From DASYPQ01 sp036006425 (GTDB lineage: Bacteria; Planctomycetota; UBA1135; GCA-002686595), in NCBI GenBank assembly GCA_036006425.1, contig DASYPQ010000022.1, forward strand, positions 310,001 to 374,000: a DNA stretch of 64,000 nt, read 5' to 3'. The notes beneath the pieces are model-generated. The model ran no database searches. It had not been told where the DNA came from and worked only from the letters and a program-made list of their open reading frames with translations. Both the position numbers and the translations under genes were made by a program. How positions within the stretch are numbered: position 1 is the first letter of the stretch; each line of letters opens with the position of its first letter. Shown one piece after another: positions 1 to 8,472 of this stretch.

Positions 1-131
1 TGCGCGCCGACATGGAGAGCAGCGCCGGAGGGTCGGCCCGGTAGTCGAGCACCGCGAAGCTCGCGAGTCCTGTCAGCCTCGTCGGGTTCGTCTCGTCCTT
101 CGGTCGTCGAAGGAGACGGACCCGACGCCTT
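1..131 (-). other. Window edge, possible 5' end of a minus-strand gene
   Basis: No gene can be called here. Read on the minus strand, one frame is open to the window edge and gives a protein-like stretch (LDYRADPPALLSMSAR) after a GTG at 52..50. This could be the beginning of a gene running out of the window, downstream of the glycosyltransferase that ends at 132. The evidence is only an open frame of plausible composition, and in DNA this G+C-rich that is weak. Confidence 0.2.
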
Positions 132-1967
132 TCAATTCCCGGGTCGGAGCTCCCCGGTCGCGGGATCCCAGGTCCACGCGGGCGGATCGCCGAGCGCGTG
201 CACGAGCTCCGCGTTGCGCGGGCCGAGGTCGCGCGCGAACACGAGCGCGGCCCCGGGCTCGGGGGGCGCGAGCGGGTAGTTGCGCCAGTCGTGCGGATTC
301 GTGAGGCTCAGGAAGACGACCCCGCGGTCGATCCCGGCCTTCCGCACATCGTCGTACGGACGCTGCCGCTCGGCGAACTCCTCGCGCGCGAGGCCGAAGT
401 GCGCGGCGAGCAGCACGACCGATCCGCACGCGAAGAACGCCCACGCCGCGCGCGAGGCGGTCGCGCCGAACGCCGTCTCGACCACGACGAGACCTTCCGC
501 GACGAGGAGCGCGAGGTACGGGAGCGCGTCCGAGAGATAGACGGGACCGACCCAGGGGATCCCGTGGAACGGGTGCAGCACGTAGAACGCGAACAGGCTC
601 GCGGGGAGCGCCGCGACGAACCAAGCGCGTCGGTTCGGACGACCGGCGGCGAGCGCGAGCGCCGGGAGCAGCAAGCCCGGCGCGATCCCGACGAGCCACA
701 CCGAGAGCCGCGAGAGATTGAACGCGCTGATCGACGCGGCCGTCGGGGCGTCGATGCTGCCGTAGACGGACACGTCGGTGGTCATGAACGTGCCGTAGAC
801 CGTCCGGAACGCCGAGCCGGTGAGACGCCGGTCGAACTCGAGGAAGAGCAGGGCGACCGGCACCGCGGCGGCGAGCGCGCACGCCAGCAGGCGCGCGCTG
901 TGCCTCGGCCGTTCGCGGACGAAGAGCGCGAGCACCGGGACGCCGAGCGCGACTGCGGTCAAGGGTCGCGCCGCGAAGGCGATCGAGAACGCGAGTCCTG
1001 CGGCGCACGCGCACGCGATCGATTCCCCGTCGATCGCCGCGAGCGCCGCCCATGTGAAGAGCAGGAGGAACGGCAGCGACGTCCCGTGCGCCAGGTTCAG
1101 CGCCTCGACGCCGAGGAACGCGGGCGAGAGCGCGAGCGCCCACGCTCCCCACGCGGGCCGCGCGAGCCCGAGGCGGCGGCCGATCGCCCACGTCGCGAGC
1201 ACCGAGACGCCGGCCAGCAGGCGCGGGAGGAGCATCGGGAACCCGATCCACACGCCGGGGACCAGCATCGCCGAGTGGCCGGGGAAGACGATCGCGAAGA
1301 TCCTCCCGCCGGCGTTCTGGGTCTGCACCGAAGGGAAGAAGTCCGCCCATGCGCCGGCGTCCTGCGCGAGCCCGCCGCGCGCGAAGAGCCTCGCCTGGAA
1401 GAGGTAGGCGAACTCGTCGTTCGAGAGCGGATGATGCCGGAGGGCCAGCGACGAGATCACCTCCGGGAGGATGACGGCGACCGCCATCGCCGCCGCGATC
1501 GAGGCGATGGACGCGTCGCGCGGTACGGGCTCGGCGCGGCGCCGCGGGAGCGCGAGGAGCACTCCGGCGTACGCGAGAGCGAGCCCGAGCGCGCGGAAGA
1601 GATCGCCGACGTCGAGGTACCGGTCGGCGGAGAGAAGCTGGCGCGTCGCGACGAAGTGCGCGATCTGCGGATCGAGCGCCGCGGCCCACGCGAGCGCGCA
1701 GAGCATCTTCGCGCTCGCGCGCTCGGTGAAGAGCTTCGCGGTCGCCCATCCGAGCGCGCCCGCGAGGACGAGCGTCGCGGGGATCGCCCACGGGAGGATT
1801 CCCGCGGCGCGCGCCGCGAACTCGGCGAGCGGCCGCGCGCCGCCGGCTGCGCCGAAGAAGCTCCACGCCATCCGCACGACGCCGTCCGCGCCGGCGACCG
1901 GGCGCAGGTCGAGGCCGAGGAGGATTCCGCCGGCGAGGAGGAGGACGATCGCCCCGGCGCGGCGCAT
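132..1967 (-). CDS. GT-C superfamily membrane glycosyltransferase-like protein
   Basis: Predicted polytopic membrane protein of 611 residues, roughly a dozen hydrophobic segments by eye. After the first segments lies PLSNDEFAYLFQARLF, which fits the acidic DE motif in the first external loop of GT-C enzymes (ArnT/PMT type). Such enzymes move a sugar from a lipid-phosphate donor to an acceptor on the outer face of the cytoplasmic membrane. The donor and acceptor cannot be told from sequence. It follows the slipin gene after a 18-base gap on the same strand, but a TAGGCT hexamer seven bases before the ATG suggests its own promoter. The family call is moderately sure; the function is inferred. 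Confidence 0.6.
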   Translation of the reverse strand: MRRAGAIVLLLAGGILLGLDLRPVAGADGVVRMAWSFFGAAGGARPLAEFAARAAGILPWAIPATLVLAGALGWATAKLFTERASAKMLCALAWAAALDPQIAHFVATRQLLSADRYLDVGDLFRALGLALAYAGVLLALPRRRAEPVPRDASIASIAAAMAVAVILPEVISSLALRHHPLSNDEFAYLFQARLFARGGLAQDAGAWADFFPSVQTQNAGGRIFAIVFPGHSAMLVPGVWIGFPMLLPRLLAGVSVLATWAIGRRLGLARPAWGAWALALSPAFLGVEALNLAHGTSLPFLLLFTWAALAAIDGESIACACAAGLAFSIAFAARPLTAVALGVPVLALFVRERPRHSARLLACALAAAVPVALLFLEFDRRLTGSAFRTVYGTFMTTDVSVYGSIDAPTAASISAFNLSRLSVWLVGIAPGLLLPALALAAGRPNRRAWFVAALPASLFAFYVLHPFHGIPWVGPVYLSDALPYLALLVAEGLVVVETAFGATASRAAWAFFACGSVVLLAAHFGLAREEFAERQRPYDDVRKAGIDRGVVFLSLTNPHDWRNYPLAPPEPGAALVFARDLGPRNAELVHALGDPPAWTWDPATGELRPGN

Positions 1968-1974
1968 CGTGCAG

Positions 1975-1980
1975 AGCCTA
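1975..1980 (-). promoter_or_regulatory. Putative -10 hexamer TAGGCT, 7 bases before the start at 1967
   Basis: Minus-strand TAGGCT ends seven bases before the ATG, and no Shine-Dalgarno sequence lies between. This is one of many genes here with the same arrangement, consistent with a leaderless mRNA. No clear -35 hexamer is visible. Confidence 0.4.
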
Positions 1981-1985
1981 GGGAG

Positions 1986-2744
1986 CTACTTCCCCGAACC
2001 CAACAAGCCTCGCAGGAGATCGATCGGCACGGGGAAGATGATCGTCGAGTTCTTCTCGCTCCCGATCTCCGTGAGCGTCTGCAGGTAACGCAGCTGCAGC
2101 GTCACCGGGTTCTTCCCGATCGCGTCCGCGGCCAGAGCGAGCTGCGACGACGCCTCGTACTCGCCCGACGCGTGGATGATCTTCGCGCGCTTCTCGCGCT
2201 CGGCTTCCGCCTGACGCGCCATCGCGCGCTGCATCTCGACGGGCAGGTCGACGTGCTTCACTTCGACCTTGCTGACCTTGATCCCCCACGGGTCCGTGTC
2301 GCGATCGAGGTCGGACTGCAGCTTCAAGTTCAGCTTGTCGCGCTGCGAGAGCAGCTCGTCGAGCTCGTGCTGCCCGAGGACGCTCCGCAGCATCGTCTGC
2401 GAGAGCTGGGACGTCGCGTAGCCGAAGTCCTCGACCTCGACGATCGCCTTGCGCGGATTGACGACGCGGAAGTACACGACCGCGTTCACCTTCACGGACA
2501 CGTTGTCCTTCGTGATGATGTCCTGCGGCGGCACGTCGTGCACGATCGTCCGGAGCGACACGCGCACCATCCGGTCGACGATCGGGATGAGGAAGAACAC
2601 TCCCGGGCCGTAGTCCATCGGCCGCAGCCGCCCGAGGCGGAACACGACGCCGCGCTCGTACTCCGGGAGGATCCGGACCGAGTTCACGAGGATGAAGAGG
2701 ACGAACGCGACCGCGAATGCGATGCCGAGACCATCGGGGATCAT
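1986..2744 (-). CDS. Slipin (stomatin-like SPFH/Band 7 membrane protein)
   Basis: A 252-residue protein with one N-terminal membrane segment (about residues 7-24), followed by an SPFH/Band 7 domain. Family-like stretches include EYERGVVFRLGRL, GPGVFFLIPIVD and the later helix with AEAEREKRAKIIHASGE. Slipins assemble in the membrane and work with NfeD-type proteases. Here the ATG overlaps the stop of the NfeD gene (ATGA), so the two are translationally coupled, which is the classic partner arrangement. The long open frame extending further upstream is only a shadow of NfeD; the ATG at 2744 is chosen because of the coupling and the clean N-terminus. Confidence 0.9.
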   Translation of the reverse strand: MIPDGLGIAFAVAFVLFILVNSVRILPEYERGVVFRLGRLRPMDYGPGVFFLIPIVDRMVRVSLRTIVHDVPPQDIITKDNVSVKVNAVVYFRVVNPRKAIVEVEDFGYATSQLSQTMLRSVLGQHELDELLSQRDKLNLKLQSDLDRDTDPWGIKVSKVEVKHVDLPVEMQRAMARQAEAEREKRAKIIHASGEYEASSQLALAADAIGKNPVTLQLRYLQTLTEIGSEKNSTIIFPVPIDLLRGLLGSGK

Positions 2745-4018
2745 GCGAGTTTCTCTTTCTGTTCGACGAGCAATCTCGTCCCTTCGACCGCGAGCACGCG
2801 GATCTCCGCGCCGCTCGCCACCGGGGAGACGCTGCGCGCCTCCCAGGTTTCTCCGTGCACGTAGACTCTTCCTTCCGGCGCGACGTTCGTCGCCGCGCGG
2901 CCGATCTCCCCGACCATGCCCTCGACCCCTGTCGCGATCGGGACGTTCCGCGCGCGCGCGACGAGGACGACGAAGAAGACCATGACGCCCGCCATCGTGA
3001 TGGCGAGCGGCAGCACGAACGCGAGCGAGACGCGCAACGCCGGGACGTCGCGCGGGAACATCAGGAGCAGTCCGAGCACGAGGCAGGCGATTCCGCCTAC
3101 GGTCAGCGCGCCGTACGACGTCACCTTGAGCTCGAGGACGAACAGTCCGAGGCCGAGCGCGAGGAAGAGGATCCCGACGGTGTTCATCGGCAGGAACTGG
3201 AACGCCAGCGCGGCGAGGAGCAGGCACAGGACGCCCACGATGCCGGGGAAGATCATGCCGGGGTGCGAGATCTCGACGTAGAGGCCCATGACGCCGAGAC
3301 CGAGGAACAGGAGCACGAGCTCGGGATGGAGCAGCGGGCCGATCGTGCGCTGGAGGAAGCTCTTGCGCACCTCGCGCACCGTCCCGCTCGTCCGCAGCAC
3401 GACCCTGCTCTCGTCGAAGCGCCGGATCGTCCGCCCGTCGAGCTTCGCGAGCAGATCCGCGCGGTCCTTCGCGACGAGATCGATCAGCCCCTGCTCGAGC
3501 GCCTCGCCGTCGGTGTACGACGACGACTCGCGGACGGCCTTCTCCGAGAGCTCGACGTTGCGGCCGCGGTGCAGCGCGATCGTCCGCACGAATGCGGCGA
3601 GGTCGTTCTCCGCCTTCGCGCTCTCGGTCGCGTCCGCCGAGCCTCCGAGGCCCACGGGATGCGCGGCGCCCGTGTTCGTCCCCGGCGCCATCGCGGCGAC
3701 GTCGGCGGCGATCAGCATGTAGAAGCCCGCGGAAGCGGCGCGGCCGGCGCTCGGCGAGACGAAGACCACGATCGGCGTCCGCGCGGCGGTCATGTGCTGG
3801 ATGACCTCCTTCGTGGGATCGACGAGGCCGCCTGGCGTGTCGAGCTCGATGACGAGGAGTGCGGCCTGTTCGACGTCGGCGTCGGCGATCGCGTCGAGGA
3901 GGTACTGGGCCGACAGCGGATGGATGATGTCGTTGTGGAGTGTCGCGACGAGCACGTCTCCCGACGCGGGCACACGCGGGAGAAGGGCACAAGCGGCGAG
4001 CAGGGCGAGAAGACCCAT
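2741..4018 (-). CDS. NfeD-family membrane serine protease (ClpP class)
   Basis: A 425-residue protein: short hydrophobic N-terminus, ClpP-like protease domain (about 22-210), a bundle of membrane helices (about 225-350), and a C-terminal OB-fold of NfeD type (around VEGMVGEIGRAATNV to the end). The nucleophile motif AASAGFY places Ser96, and Lys135 in SAKAENDL matches the Ser-Lys dyad of archaeal PH1510-type NfeD. The family cleaves membrane-associated substrates, often stomatins, and the coupled slipin gene follows directly. The ATG at 4018 is preferred over a longer frame because it gives a signal-like N-terminus and lies seven bases after a TACAAT hexamer. Confidence 0.88.
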   Translation of the reverse strand: MGLLALLAACALLPRVPASGDVLVATLHNDIIHPLSAQYLLDAIADADVEQAALLVIELDTPGGLVDPTKEVIQHMTAARTPIVVFVSPSAGRAASAGFYMLIAADVAAMAPGTNTGAAHPVGLGGSADATESAKAENDLAAFVRTIALHRGRNVELSEKAVRESSSYTDGEALEQGLIDLVAKDRADLLAKLDGRTIRRFDESRVVLRTSGTVREVRKSFLQRTIGPLLHPELVLLFLGLGVMGLYVEISHPGMIFPGIVGVLCLLLAALAFQFLPMNTVGILFLALGLGLFVLELKVTSYGALTVGGIACLVLGLLLMFPRDVPALRVSLAFVLPLAITMAGVMVFFVVLVARARNVPIATGVEGMVGEIGRAATNVAPEGRVYVHGETWEARSVSPVASGAEIRVLAVEGTRLLVEQKEKLA

Positions 4019-4025
4019 GGCCGCG

Positions 4026-4031
4026 ATTGTA
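4026..4031 (-). promoter_or_regulatory. Putative -10 hexamer TACAAT before the NfeD-slipin pair
   Basis: Minus-strand TACAAT, one base from the TATAAT consensus, ends seven bases before the NfeD ATG. It would give the NfeD-slipin pair a promoter separate from the acylphosphatase, with a nearly leaderless transcript. Confidence 0.5.
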
Positions 4032-4038
4032 GCGAACG

Positions 4039-4314
4039 CTAGCGACGGACCTCGAAACGCACGGAACCGGTCGGCGGCGCGTCGGAAAGATCGACGGATT
4101 CCACGCGCGCTGCGGGAGGTCCGTGGCGGATCCAGTCGACGAACGCATCGACGGATTGCGGCGGTCCTTCCACCCACGCTTCGACGGCTCCGTCGGGAAG
4201 ATTCTGCACCCAACCGGCGAGACCGAGCCCGCGCGCGCGCTCCTTCGCGTGCCAGCGGAAGCCGACGCCTTGGACGACGCCGCGGACGACAGCGTGCTTC
4301 GCGATGCGCTCCAC
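4039..4314 (-). CDS. acyP: Acylphosphatase
   Basis: A 91-residue protein with the whole acylphosphatase fold signature. VVRGVVQGVGFR carries the phosphate-binding loop with Arg20, and GWVQNLPDG carries the catalytic Asn38. The family hydrolyses carboxyl-phosphate bonds such as acetyl phosphate or 1,3-bisphosphoglycerate in the cytosol. The GTG start at 4314 gives the usual family length. It sits upstream of NfeD by 20 bases; a functional link is not implied. A TAGTCT hexamer ends seven bases before the start. Confidence 0.92.
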   Translation of the reverse strand: MERIAKHAVVRGVVQGVGFRWHAKERARGLGLAGWVQNLPDGAVEAWVEGPPQSVDAFVDWIRHGPPAARVESVDLSDAPPTGSVRFEVRR

Positions 4315-4332
4315 GCGCTAGAGACTAGCGCG
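4314..4332. promoter_or_regulatory. Perfect palindrome with putative -10 (TAGTCT) at the acylphosphatase start
   Basis: Eight-base arms CGCGCTAG and CTAGCGCG surround a three-base centre. The minus-strand TAGTCT lies inside the palindrome and ends seven bases before the GTG start. The palindrome could be an operator or just a consequence of CTAG-rich -10 elements. Confidence 0.35.
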
Positions 4333-4368
4333 GCACGGCCACCACGACGTCCTTCGTACCGGGCCGCG

Positions 4369-6339
4369 CTACGGAACGAACACGATGCTCATCGCGTCGG
4401 ACGTGTTGAACCGCGCTCCGCCCGCCGCGTTGTCGCGGTACTCGCACTGGAACCGCCACGTCGACCCGGGCGTGATCTGCCCGCCCGGCGGCGGATGCGT
4501 GTAGTCGATCGGCAGCCAACCGGCTCCGGCCTCGTTCAGGCTCAGCATCGACAGTGCGTGGATCGCGCCGCCGACGCACATGAACCCGTTCCCGAACGGG
4601 GTCTGCACGGCGTTCGGGCCGTAGTAGAACTGCGCGGTCACTCCCCGCGGCGCGTCTCCCACGAACACCTTCAAGTCGTTCGCCACGACGCTCGCCGTCC
4701 CGTTCGCCGAGATCCTCGCGCCCGCGCCGACCGAGTTCGGAGCGCCGACGCAGTAGTTGCTCGCGAAGGATGCGATGTCGACGATCGTCACCCAGCCGTT
4801 CTGCGGCCCCCACTGGCACGTCGCGACCGCGCGGTCGTTGCTGACGGCGACGCCGTCGCACCAGGGGTAGTAGGGATTCTGGGGGCACGTCGTGTACGTG
4901 AAGAGCTCCGCCCCGGTCGCGAGCTCGTACACCGTGACGTTCGAGTTCCCCGTGATCACGAGCTTCGTCTCGTCGGGCGTGATCGCGAGATCGATCGGCC
5001 GCGTGTGCTGGACCGTCCGCGCCGCGATCTCGACGAGGTCCGATCCCGAGATGTCGTAGATGTGCACGGTCATGTCCAGGTGGTTCGCCGCACGGCACAA
5101 GCCGACCGCAAACCGATTCGTCAACGCCACGGAGTCGAGCCCGCCGAAGTACTGGATGGACGCCGACTGCGCCGTCGCGCGCGACAGCGTCGTCAGTCCG
5201 TTCCCGGCCGGGAGGTTCACGATGTCGTAGAGGAAGGCACCCGTGCTCGTGCGCACGAACCCGCGCGTTCCATCCGGCGTGATCGCGAGGTCGTGCGGGC
5301 TGCCCGTGACGCGCGCGACGTGGTCCACGCCGCTCATGTCGTACACGTCGACCTGCGTTCCGTTGCCGAGCGCCGGGTTCGAGAGCTTGCTGATCGTCAG
5401 GATGCGGTCGTTCGTGACCTCGATCGCGTCGAGCGCTTCCTCGTTGTAGAGGCCCGGATTCCCCGCGGGCCGGCGCAGCCACAGCACCGCCGGCGGCGAG
5501 ACGGAGAGGTCGTAGGCGCCGATCTCGAGCTCCGAGCGCACGATCACCGTCGTGCCGTCGGGCGTGATCGCAAGGTCGTACGGCGCCCCTGACTGGTCGC
5601 GCGTCCCCGCAGAGGTCGTCGTCTCGAAGGCGACGGCCGGCGGGCCCCCACCGCTCGGGTGCAGCTCCCAGATCGTCACGCGCGCGTCCGGCGTCGCGGT
5701 GCCGTTGCTGATGAACGAGATCGCGACCGCGTGAGCGTTCGTCACCGCGACGTCGTCGACGTCGAAGGAGAAGGTGCCACCTGAACCGTACGGCGTCGGC
5801 TCGCCCGGGTGGAAGCCGATCTGCGCCCCCGTCGCGAGATCGAACAGGTACGATCCGCCGACCATTCCAGCGAGAGTCTCGCCTCCGCGCACGGCCGCGA
5901 TCGTCCCGTCCGGCGTGATCGCGACGTCGCGCGGATGGTAGCCGACGCGCGTTGCCGCGATCACCGGGTTCGCGAGATTCGTGAGGTCGAGGATCTGGGC
6001 CACGTTCCCGAGCACGATTGCGCGCGTGTTTGTCACCGCGACGCCGTCGAGGCACTCCCCGCACAGGAAGTCGTTCGGATTCGCCGCAGGACTCGCGACG
6101 AGAGCGCCCGTCGTGAGGTCGTAGACCCGCGCGAACTGGTCGTCGCGGTTCTGCCGGACGACGGCGTAGTGCTGGTCGGGCGTGATCTCGACGTCGTCGA
6201 TGGCGAGGAGACCGTTGTCCGAATGCATCAATGTCTGCGCCGAGAGGCCTGGGGCGAAGGCCGCCAGCACCAACGCGGATGCCGCGGTCGAGAGAGCGGA
6301 GGACGAGGAAAGGCCGCGCGCGGAGAGAGAGTGGAACAT
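4369..6339 (-). CDS. Secreted beta-propeller (YVTN/WD40-like) protein with conserved C-terminal module
   Basis: A 656-residue exported protein. The ATG at 6339 is chosen because GGAG lies seven bases upstream and because it yields a signal peptide ending near GLSAQ. The body repeats a blade motif of the form AITPDGT followed by a short strand (about five clear copies), alternating with AVTN-type strands, as in beta-propellers. The last 110 or so residues form a separate module (ASVVANDLKV, FGNGFMCVGG, YRDN, final SIVFVP) that recurs in the metalloprotease at 35370 and the cytochrome at 41591. The role is unknown; a surface or periplasmic binding protein is likely. No enzyme motif is visible. 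Confidence 0.7.
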   Translation of the reverse strand: MFHSLSARGLSSSSALSTAASALVLAAFAPGLSAQTLMHSDNGLLAIDDVEITPDQHYAVVRQNRDDQFARVYDLTTGALVASPAANPNDFLCGECLDGVAVTNTRAIVLGNVAQILDLTNLANPVIAATRVGYHPRDVAITPDGTIAAVRGGETLAGMVGGSYLFDLATGAQIGFHPGEPTPYGSGGTFSFDVDDVAVTNAHAVAISFISNGTATPDARVTIWELHPSGGGPPAVAFETTTSAGTRDQSGAPYDLAITPDGTTVIVRSELEIGAYDLSVSPPAVLWLRRPAGNPGLYNEEALDAIEVTNDRILTISKLSNPALGNGTQVDVYDMSGVDHVARVTGSPHDLAITPDGTRGFVRTSTGAFLYDIVNLPAGNGLTTLSRATAQSASIQYFGGLDSVALTNRFAVGLCRAANHLDMTVHIYDISGSDLVEIAARTVQHTRPIDLAITPDETKLVITGNSNVTVYELATGAELFTYTTCPQNPYYPWCDGVAVSNDRAVATCQWGPQNGWVTIVDIASFASNYCVGAPNSVGAGARISANGTASVVANDLKVFVGDAPRGVTAQFYYGPNAVQTPFGNGFMCVGGAIHALSMLSLNEAGAGWLPIDYTHPPPGGQITPGSTWRFQCEYRDNAAGGARFNTSDAMSIVFVP

Positions 6340-6497
6340 GAAAGAACTCCGGGGATCTGGGGCCGGCGCGCCCGCCGCGACGAGTCGGCGGCTCGCGCCC
6401 GAAGCGGGAGTCATGGGAGGCCCCCCTAGCCAGGACGCGCGCGCCGGTCACACCGTTCCGACGAACTCGCGAGCGCGCCGGGGGGACTCTAGCCCCC

Positions 6498-6503
6498 TAT
6501 CAT
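6498..6503 (+). promoter_or_regulatory. Putative -10 hexamer TATCAT, 6 bases before the start at 6510
   Basis: TATCAT is followed by GGGGGC and then the ATG. The G-run is too close to the ATG to be a normal ribosome binding site, so a leaderless transcript is the simpler reading. Confidence 0.45.
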
Positions 6504-6509
6504 GGGGGC

Positions 6510-7778
6510 ATGCTGCTGGCTCTGGCGATCGGACTGCTGATCCAGGGGAGAGACGGCGACTACGGCATGGGCTACGCCGAGATCGGCCCCCCCACCGAGA
6601 TGCTCGAGGTCGGGGCTTGGCGCGCGTGGCTGGAGAGCCCGGGCGGCGAGCTGCCGTTCGAGATCGTGATCGCGCGCGACGGCCCGAAGCTGTCGGCGAA
6701 GATCCGGAACGGCGAAGAGGAGATCGGCGTGCCGGAGACGCGGCTCGAGGGCGACCAGATCGTCTTCGACATCCCGCACTACGATTCGAGCATCACGGCG
6801 AAGGTCGCGCGGCTCGGGACGAAGCTCGACGGCGAGTGGAAGAACCGGTCAGGCGCCGATCGCTGGACGAAGCTGAAGTTCCATGCGACCGCCGGCGCCG
6901 CGCCGCGTTTCCGGAGCGAGGGTCCCCTGAACGCGGCCCCCGTCGCCGGCCGCTGGTCCGCGAAGTTCGACGGCGACGCCGATCTCGCCGTCGCGATCCT
7001 GCGTCCGGGCGCGGACGGCGCCGTCGAAGGGACGTTCCTGACTTCGACGGGCGACTTCCGCTGGCTCACCGGGTCGTGCGAACGCGGACACCTGCGCCTC
7101 TCCTGCTTCGACGGAGCGCACGCGTTCCTGTTCGACGCGAGGACGAGCCCCGACGGAAGCCTCGCCGGCGACTTCTGGTCGGGCGACCGTGGGCACGACA
7201 CGTGGATGGCCCTGCGCGACGACCACGCGTCGATCCCCGACGAGTTCGAGCGCGCGCACTGGAAGGACGGGTTCGGGCTCGCACAGCTGCGCTTTCCCGA
7301 TCTGGACGGCAAGGAACACTCGCTCGGCGAGGAAGCATTCGCCGGCCGCGCGATCGTCGTCCAGGTGCTCGGCTCGTGGTGTCCCAACTGCCACGACGAG
7401 ACGGCCTACCTCGCGCGCGTGTACGACCAGTACAAGGCGCGCGGCCTCTCCGTCGTCGGCCTCGCATTCGAGATGACCGGCGACTTCGCGCGTGACGCCG
7501 AGCAGGTGCGCCGGATGCGCGAGCGGCACAAGGTCGCCTACCCGATGCTGCTCGCCGGTCTCGCGGACAACCAGAAGGCCGCGGAGGCCCTTCCCGCGCT
7601 CGACCGCGTGATCGCGTTCCCGACGACGATCTTCCTGCACCGCGACGGCCGCGTGCGCGCCGTGCACAGCGGCTTCGCGGGTCCGGCGACGAAGGAGGAG
7701 CACGCGAAGCTCGCGAAGCAGTTCGAGCGCATCATCGAGGAGCTGCTCGCGGAGCCGGACGCAGCCGGCCCCAAGTAG
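6510..7778 (+). CDS. TlpA/ResA-like thioredoxin-fold protein with long N-terminal domain
   Basis: A 422-residue protein. The C-terminal part (about 255-410) is a redoxin/AhpC-TSA-like thioredoxin fold with the redox pair Cys291 and Cys294 in GSWCPNCHDE and a later FPTTIFLHRDG strand containing the cis-Pro. The N-terminal part (about 20-240) is beta-rich and resembles the extra domain often placed before TlpA domains in Bacteroidetes and planctomycete proteins. The short hydrophobic N-terminus suggests export, so the likely role is thiol-disulphide exchange or peroxide handling in the periplasm. It converges on the cobalamin adenosyltransferase gene with a six-base gap. Confidence 0.8.
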   Translation: MLLALAIGLLIQGRDGDYGMGYAEIGPPTEMLEVGAWRAWLESPGGELPFEIVIARDGPKLSAKIRNGEEEIGVPETRLEGDQIVFDIPHYDSSITAKVARLGTKLDGEWKNRSGADRWTKLKFHATAGAAPRFRSEGPLNAAPVAGRWSAKFDGDADLAVAILRPGADGAVEGTFLTSTGDFRWLTGSCERGHLRLSCFDGAHAFLFDARTSPDGSLAGDFWSGDRGHDTWMALRDDHASIPDEFERAHWKDGFGLAQLRFPDLDGKEHSLGEEAFAGRAIVVQVLGSWCPNCHDETAYLARVYDQYKARGLSVVGLAFEMTGDFARDAEQVRRMRERHKVAYPMLLAGLADNQKAAEALPALDRVIAFPTTIFLHRDGRVRAVHSGFAGPATKEEHAKLAKQFERIIEELLAEPDAAGPK

Positions 7779-7779
7779 T

Positions 7780-7796
7780 CCGGGCTACCCGCCCGG
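7780..7796. terminator. Small hairpin at a convergent gene junction
   Basis: CCGGGC and GCCCGG form perfect six-base arms around a five-base loop, overlapping the stop region of the minus-strand gene and lying just past the plus-strand stop. It may end transcription from both sides. No T-run follows, so this is tentative. Confidence 0.3.
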
Positions 7797-8363
7797 CTTC
7801 CACTGCACGTCGCCGCGCCCGTTGTGGTTCTGCACGCGGGCGAGCACGAAGAGCAGGTCGGAAAGGCGGTTCAGGTACCGCAGCACCTCCGCGTTCACGC
7901 GCTCCTTCTCGCCGGGCATCTCCATCAGCTCGGTCACGTGCCGCTCCGCGCGCCTGCAGACGTTGCGCGCGAGGTGCATCCACGCGGCCGCCGGCGTTCC
8001 GCCGGGCAGGATGAAGCTCGTCAGCGGCGCGAGCGCCGTGTTCTCCCGGTCGATCCAGTCCTCGAGCCGCTTCGTGTACTCCGCCGTCAGCCTCAACCGC
8101 TCGCGCTTCTCCGGCTTCCCCGGCGCGCCCGGCACGCACAGATCCGCGCCGACGTCGAACAACTCGTTCTGGATCCTCGCCAGGTCCTCGCGCAACGGCT
8201 CCGCGAGCCCGTGCGCGATCGCGAGCCCGAGCACCGACGACAACTCGTCGACCGTCCCGTACGCCGCGACGCGCGGATGGTGCTTCGCGACACGCGTCCC
8301 GTCTCCCAATCCGGTCGACCCGTCGTCGCCCGCCTTCGTGTAGATGCGATCCAGTCGGACCAT
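7785..8363 (-). CDS. Cob(I)alamin adenosyltransferase, PduO type
   Basis: A 192-residue protein matching PduO-type ATP:cob(I)alamin adenosyltransferases along its length. It begins MVRLDRIYTKAGDDG (the ATP-binding N-terminus) and later has the helical bundle with FILPGGTPAAAWMHLARNVCRRAER. It transfers the adenosyl group of ATP to cob(I)alamin to make coenzyme B12. The start at 8363 is preferred over the ATG at 8372: the family normally begins here, and a TAGCAT hexamer ends ten bases upstream, leaving the earlier ATG almost on the -10 element. No B12 pathway gene is adjacent. Confidence 0.93.
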   Translation of the reverse strand: MVRLDRIYTKAGDDGSTGLGDGTRVAKHHPRVAAYGTVDELSSVLGLAIAHGLAEPLREDLARIQNELFDVGADLCVPGAPGKPEKRERLRLTAEYTKRLEDWIDRENTALAPLTSFILPGGTPAAAWMHLARNVCRRAERHVTELMEMPGEKERVNAEVLRYLNRLSDLLFVLARVQNHNGRGDVQWKPGG

Positions 8364-8373
8364 GCGCTCCATG

Positions 8374-8379
8374 ATGCTA
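8374..8379 (-). promoter_or_regulatory. Putative -10 hexamer TAGCAT before the adenosyltransferase
   Basis: Minus-strand TAGCAT ends ten bases before the ATG at 8363 and one base before the alternative ATG at 8372, so it helps choose the later start. Confidence 0.4.
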
Positions 8380-8435
8380 GTGTTACCGCCTCGCGCCCTC
8401 CAGCGATCGGCATGGACGCCTCCGGAACGTGCGCG

Positions 8436-8441
8436 TACGAT
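8436..8441 (+). promoter_or_regulatory. Putative -10 hexamer TACGAT upstream of the lipoprotein gene
   Basis: TACGAT lies 31 bases before the ATG at 8473, with AGGA in between at about 8461-8464. This would be an ordinary leadered transcript, possibly carrying the regulator and kinase genes too. Confidence 0.3.
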
Positions 8442-8472
8442 CGTCCTCACGCGAACCGGCAGGATTCGTCCG

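Noticed and set aside
198..2864. Long open frame opposite the glycosyltransferase and slipin genes
   Set aside because: Composition is dominated by Arg, Glu and Asp, as expected for an antisense frame in very G+C-rich DNA; the minus strand carries recognisable domains.
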